Assembly: GCF_000315055.1 (NCBI RefSeq)
Contig: NZ_BAER01000118.1
Span: 39,412 to 103,411, forward strand
DNA length: 64,000 nt
Direction: 5' to 3'
From: Paraglaciecola polaris LMG 21857
GTDB lineage: Bacteria > Pseudomonadota > Gammaproteobacteria > Enterobacterales > Alteromonadaceae
Part shown: positions 61,450-64,000 of the stretch, in pieces
Position numbering within the stretch: position 1 is the stretch's first letter
How the letters are laid out: every line of letters starts with the position of its first letter
Program-made: the position numbers and the translations under genes
The notes under the pieces: model-generated
What the model saw: only the letters and a program-made list of their open reading frames with translations
Databases searched by the model: none
What the model was told of the DNA's origin: nothing

Positions 61450-62796
61450 TTATTGTGACAATTTTTGCAATAAGCGCTGATGAATACCACCAAAACCGCC
61501 GTTACTCATAATGAGCACGTGATCCCCTGGCTGAACGTAAGACAGAATGGATTTTTCCAATATGTCTAAGTCGCTGTGCACTGATGCTGTCACTTCGCTT
61601 TGCACTAAAAGCGCGTCCATAGACCAAGTCAAATTGCTTGGCTGGTATATAAACACCTGATCAGCTTTTGACCATGATTTTGCCAACGTTTGCTTATGCA
61701 CCCCCATTTTCATCGTATTCGAACGGGGTTCTAATACCGCCAAAATTCGCGCATCACCTACTTTAGCCCGCAGACCTTCTAAAGTGGTGGCAATGGCAGT
61801 CGGATGATGAGCAAAATCGTCATACACGGTAATGTTGTTTACGGTGCCCAAGACTTCCATTCTTCGCTTGGCATTAACAAAGCTACCTAATGCTTCAATG
61901 GCAACGTCGGGAAGTACCCCTGCATGGCGCGCGGCAATAATAGCCATCATGGCATTTTGCACATTGTGTTGACCTAATAGCGACCATTTCACCCGACCAA
62001 AAACGGACCCCTTGTATACCACGTCAAACTCGCTACCATCGGGCAAAGCGTTAAGCACTTGCCAATCACTGCCAACAAACTGAACCGGAGACCAGCAACC
62101 TTTGTCGAGCACTTGAGTTATATGGCTATCAGCCTTAGGTGCGATAACCAAACCATTGCCAGGCAGCATACGGATCAAATGATGAAACTGTTTTTGGATA
62201 TCAGCAATACTGTCAAAAATGTCAGCGTGGTCGAATTCAAGATTATTAATGACCAAGGTACGGGGGCGATAATGTACAAATTTAGAGCGCTTATCGAAAA
62301 ACGCACTGTCATATTCATCGGCTTCGATAACAAAAAAAGGGGTTTCCCCTAACCGTGCAGAAATAGCAAAATTCTGCGGTATGCCACCGATCAAAAAACC
62401 CGGTGACATACCGGCCGATTCAAGTATCCATGCCAGCATACTTGAGGTACTCGTTTTGCCATGTGTACCTGAAACAGCCAACACCCATCGATCTTTTAGT
62501 ACGTTCTCCAATAGCCATTGCGGACCACTGGTGTAGGGCAAACCACGGTTCAAAACATACTCTACCGCTAAATTACCACGAGAAAGTGCGTTACCTATCA
62601 CGACCATATCGGGCTGTGGATCAAACTGCTGTTCGTCAAATCCTTGCGTCAACTCGATGCCTAATGCTTCGAGCTGGGTGCTCATAGGAGGGTAGACGTT
62701 ACTGTCAGAACCGGTGACTTTATGACCCATCGCTTTAGCAATCGCCGCGATACCGCCCATAAAAGTCCCGCAAATACCTAAAATGTGTAGATGCAT
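61450..62796 (-). CDS. mpl: Murein tripeptide ligase Mpl
   Basis: Attaches recycled L-Ala-D-Glu-mDAP tripeptide to UDP-MurNAc in peptidoglycan recycling. The frame opens at GTG 62823, but the ATG at 62796 (MHLHILGICGTFMGG) matches E. coli, giving 448 residues. The ATP loop is SGTHGKTS (110-115 core), with EADEYDSAFFDKRSKFVHY and DDFAHHPTAI. Together with lysA and dapF at the far end, it is part of mDAP metabolism, but not in one operon. Confidence 0.95.
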   Translation of the reverse strand: MHLHILGICGTFMGGIAAIAKAMGHKVTGSDSNVYPPMSTQLEALGIELTQGFDEQQFDPQPDMVVIGNALSRGNLAVEYVLNRGLPYTSGPQWLLENVLKDRWVLAVSGTHGKTSTSSMLAWILESAGMSPGFLIGGIPQNFAISARLGETPFFVIEADEYDSAFFDKRSKFVHYRPRTLVINNLEFDHADIFDSIADIQKQFHHLIRMLPGNGLVIAPKADSHITQVLDKGCWSPVQFVGSDWQVLNALPDGSEFDVVYKGSVFGRVKWSLLGQHNVQNAMMAIIAARHAGVLPDVAIEALGSFVNAKRRMEVLGTVNNITVYDDFAHHPTAIATTLEGLRAKVGDARILAVLEPRSNTMKMGVHKQTLAKSWSKADQVFIYQPSNLTWSMDALLVQSEVTASVHSDLDILEKSILSYVQPGDHVLIMSNGGFGGIHQRLLQKLSQ

Positions 62797-63021
62797 ATAA
62801 TATTTTCGAAGAGAAATAGACACCTAGATTACCAGATACCAATAGCAGTTCGCACTGACAAGATGATAATTTCGTGATCAACCTTGCAAACTGCGCTATT
62901 CGGGGCTGAGTTTTGTGACAAATCCAGTTACACTGGTTCGCGCTTACGCAGCGAGCATAAAAACAACAATATTCGCCTGTAATTCTGTCCCTACAATCAT
63001 GATAAAAGGTCAAAATAACAC

Positions 63022-63993
63022 ATGAAAAGACTTAACTCGCAACTTCAAGAAGACGGCGCTCCAATGGAGCTGATCTTGCTATTAAGAACACTATTAGCAG
63101 GATGTAAGGAAATATCGTTTAGGGTCAGTCAAGGGGCGTTAGCCGGTGTGTTGGGCTCGACATTGAGTGAAAACGTACAAGGCGAAACCCAAAAGAAATT
63201 GGATGTCATCTCCAATCAAATTCTGAAAGACATTCTGAGTGAATCTGGTTATGTGAAGGCCATATCGTCAGAAGAAGAAGATGACGTAGTCGCTTGTAAT
63301 CCTAACGGTAACTATTTAGTCAGTTTCGATCCCCTAGACGGCTCGTCAAATACTGACATTAACAGTCTTATCGGTACTATTTTCTCGATTACTCACGCCC
63401 CGCAGTGGATGGATGCAGATGACCCTTCAGCATTTTTGCAACCGGGTACTCAGATAGTAGCCGCAGGGTATGTGCTATATGGCCCAAGTGCCATGCTTGC
63501 CTTGAGTACTGGACGCGGCACCCACTTATATACACTTGATAAAACTCATGGCGGTTTTTTGTTAACGCAAAAAGATGTACAAGTGCCCAAGCAAACGTCT
63601 GAATTTGCTATCAACGCATCGAACCAACGTCATTGGGAAGATCCTGTGCAAAACTACATCGGCGATTTAATTGCTGGCGAAGATGGTCCGCGTGGTAAAG
63701 ACTTTAACATGCGTTGGGTTGCCGCCATGGTAGGAGACATTCATCGCGTACTCAGTCGCGGCGGTATTTTCATGTATCCTTTTGACAAGCGCAACCCTGA
63801 AATGCCAGGAAAACTACGTTTACTTTACGAAGCTAACCCAATGGCATTTTTAATGGAACAAGCAGGCGGTTTGGCATCAACCGGCCATGGTAGAATATTG
63901 GAAGTAATGCCGACTGAAATTCATCAGCGAGTACCGGTAATTCTAGGCTCAAAAGAAGAAGTAGAAACTTGTTTGAGCTACTATAAAGCCTAA
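63022..63993 (+). CDS. fbp: Class I fructose-1,6-bisphosphatase Fbp
   Basis: Gluconeogenic phosphatase. The 323-residue protein has [20 protein letters not shown], the metal-binding EEED (with the acidic run near 90) and [12 protein letters not shown], all typical of class I. The end lies within 10 nt of the window end, so the 3' terminator is not visible. It is divergent from mpl. Confidence 0.96.
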   Translation: MKRLNSQLQEDGAPMELILLLRTLLAGCKEISFRVSQGALAGVLGSTLSENVQGETQKKLDVISNQILKDILSESGYVKAISSEEEDDVVACNPNGNYLVSFDPLDGSSNTDINSLIGTIFSITHAPQWMDADDPSAFLQPGTQIVAAGYVLYGPSAMLALSTGRGTHLYTLDKTHGGFLLTQKDVQVPKQTSEFAINASNQRHWEDPVQNYIGDLIAGEDGPRGKDFNMRWVAAMVGDIHRVLSRGGIFMYPFDKRNPEMPGKLRLLYEANPMAFLMEQAGGLASTGHGRILEVMPTEIHQRVPVILGSKEEVETCLSYYKA

Positions 63994-64000
63994 ATAACCT

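Overview
The window looks like a chromosomal segment of a marine gammaproteobacterium of the Alteromonadales, most like Paraglaciecola/Glaciecola/Alteromonas. The reasons are gene order (lptM-lysA-dapF-DUF484-xerC-yigB with uvrD close by, dusB-fis-purH-purD, tamA-tamB, a yigI-like thioesterase beside recQ, then dnaB), moderate GC, and protein sequences close to but distinct from the enterobacterial orthologues. The window is mostly core housekeeping DNA. I see no tRNA, rRNA, CRISPR array, insertion sequence or prophage.

Layout. 1-8.1 kb: diaminopimelate/lysine synthesis, XerC recombinase, riboflavin phosphatase YigB, CysE, and UvrD with a LexA-type box. 8.2-10.4 kb: a diguanylate cyclase with two receiver domains (one degenerate) and RarD. 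10.6-20.4 kb: an accessory stress/envelope stretch with a NrtS-like nitrite/nitrate transporter, a VTT-domain protein, a formate/nitrite-type channel, hemerythrin, a peroxiredoxin-like protein, a phosphatase-lipid kinase fusion, an MscS channel and several small proteins. 20.4-22.3 kb: a gene-poor stretch with two tandem paralogous secreted proteins, a structured intergenic repeat in two copies, and a regular array of 13-nt mini-hairpins. 22.5-25.8 kb: an apparent minus-strand operon of esterase, pentapeptide-repeat protein, RsbQ-like hydrolase and PAS-GGDEF cyclase. 26-29.9 kb: an exported HAD protein and a peroxiredoxin divergent from a LysR regulator, then YbbN/CnoX and a DUF962 protein. 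30.1-35.6 kb: dusB-fis, purH, an exported methyltransferase and purD. 35.6-37.8 kb: a frameshifted cyclase, a 53-residue coiled-coil ORF, a BON protein and a DUF1328 peptide. 38-46.8 kb: MgtE, TamB/TamA and two MscS-family proteins. 47-51.4 kb: a four-gene set of copper-site protein, c-di-GMP phosphodiesterase, DUF3034 protein and lipoprotein globin. 51.4-64 kb: thioesterase, RecQ, DnaB, an OmpA-like porin, YjbQ, CheX, a Zur-like regulator, NudC, HemE, S1/P1 nuclease, Mpl and Fbp.

Two themes recur. Cyclic-di-GMP signalling appears four times, each with a different input: dual receiver, RsbQ-coupled PAS, a degenerate receiver with a frameshift, and a membrane GGDEF-EAL linked to copper protein and globin. 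Redox, nitrite and thiol-peroxide defence genes cluster at 10.6-14.6 kb and 26-29.4 kb. The strongest candidates for little-described biology are the copper-protein/EAL/DUF3034/globin operon, the RsbQ-like hydrolase overlapping a PAS-GGDEF gene, the 17-nt-period mini-hairpin array, and the cyclase whose reading frame breaks exactly at a canonical -1 slippery heptamer.

All family names come from recognising motifs by eye; no database search was run.
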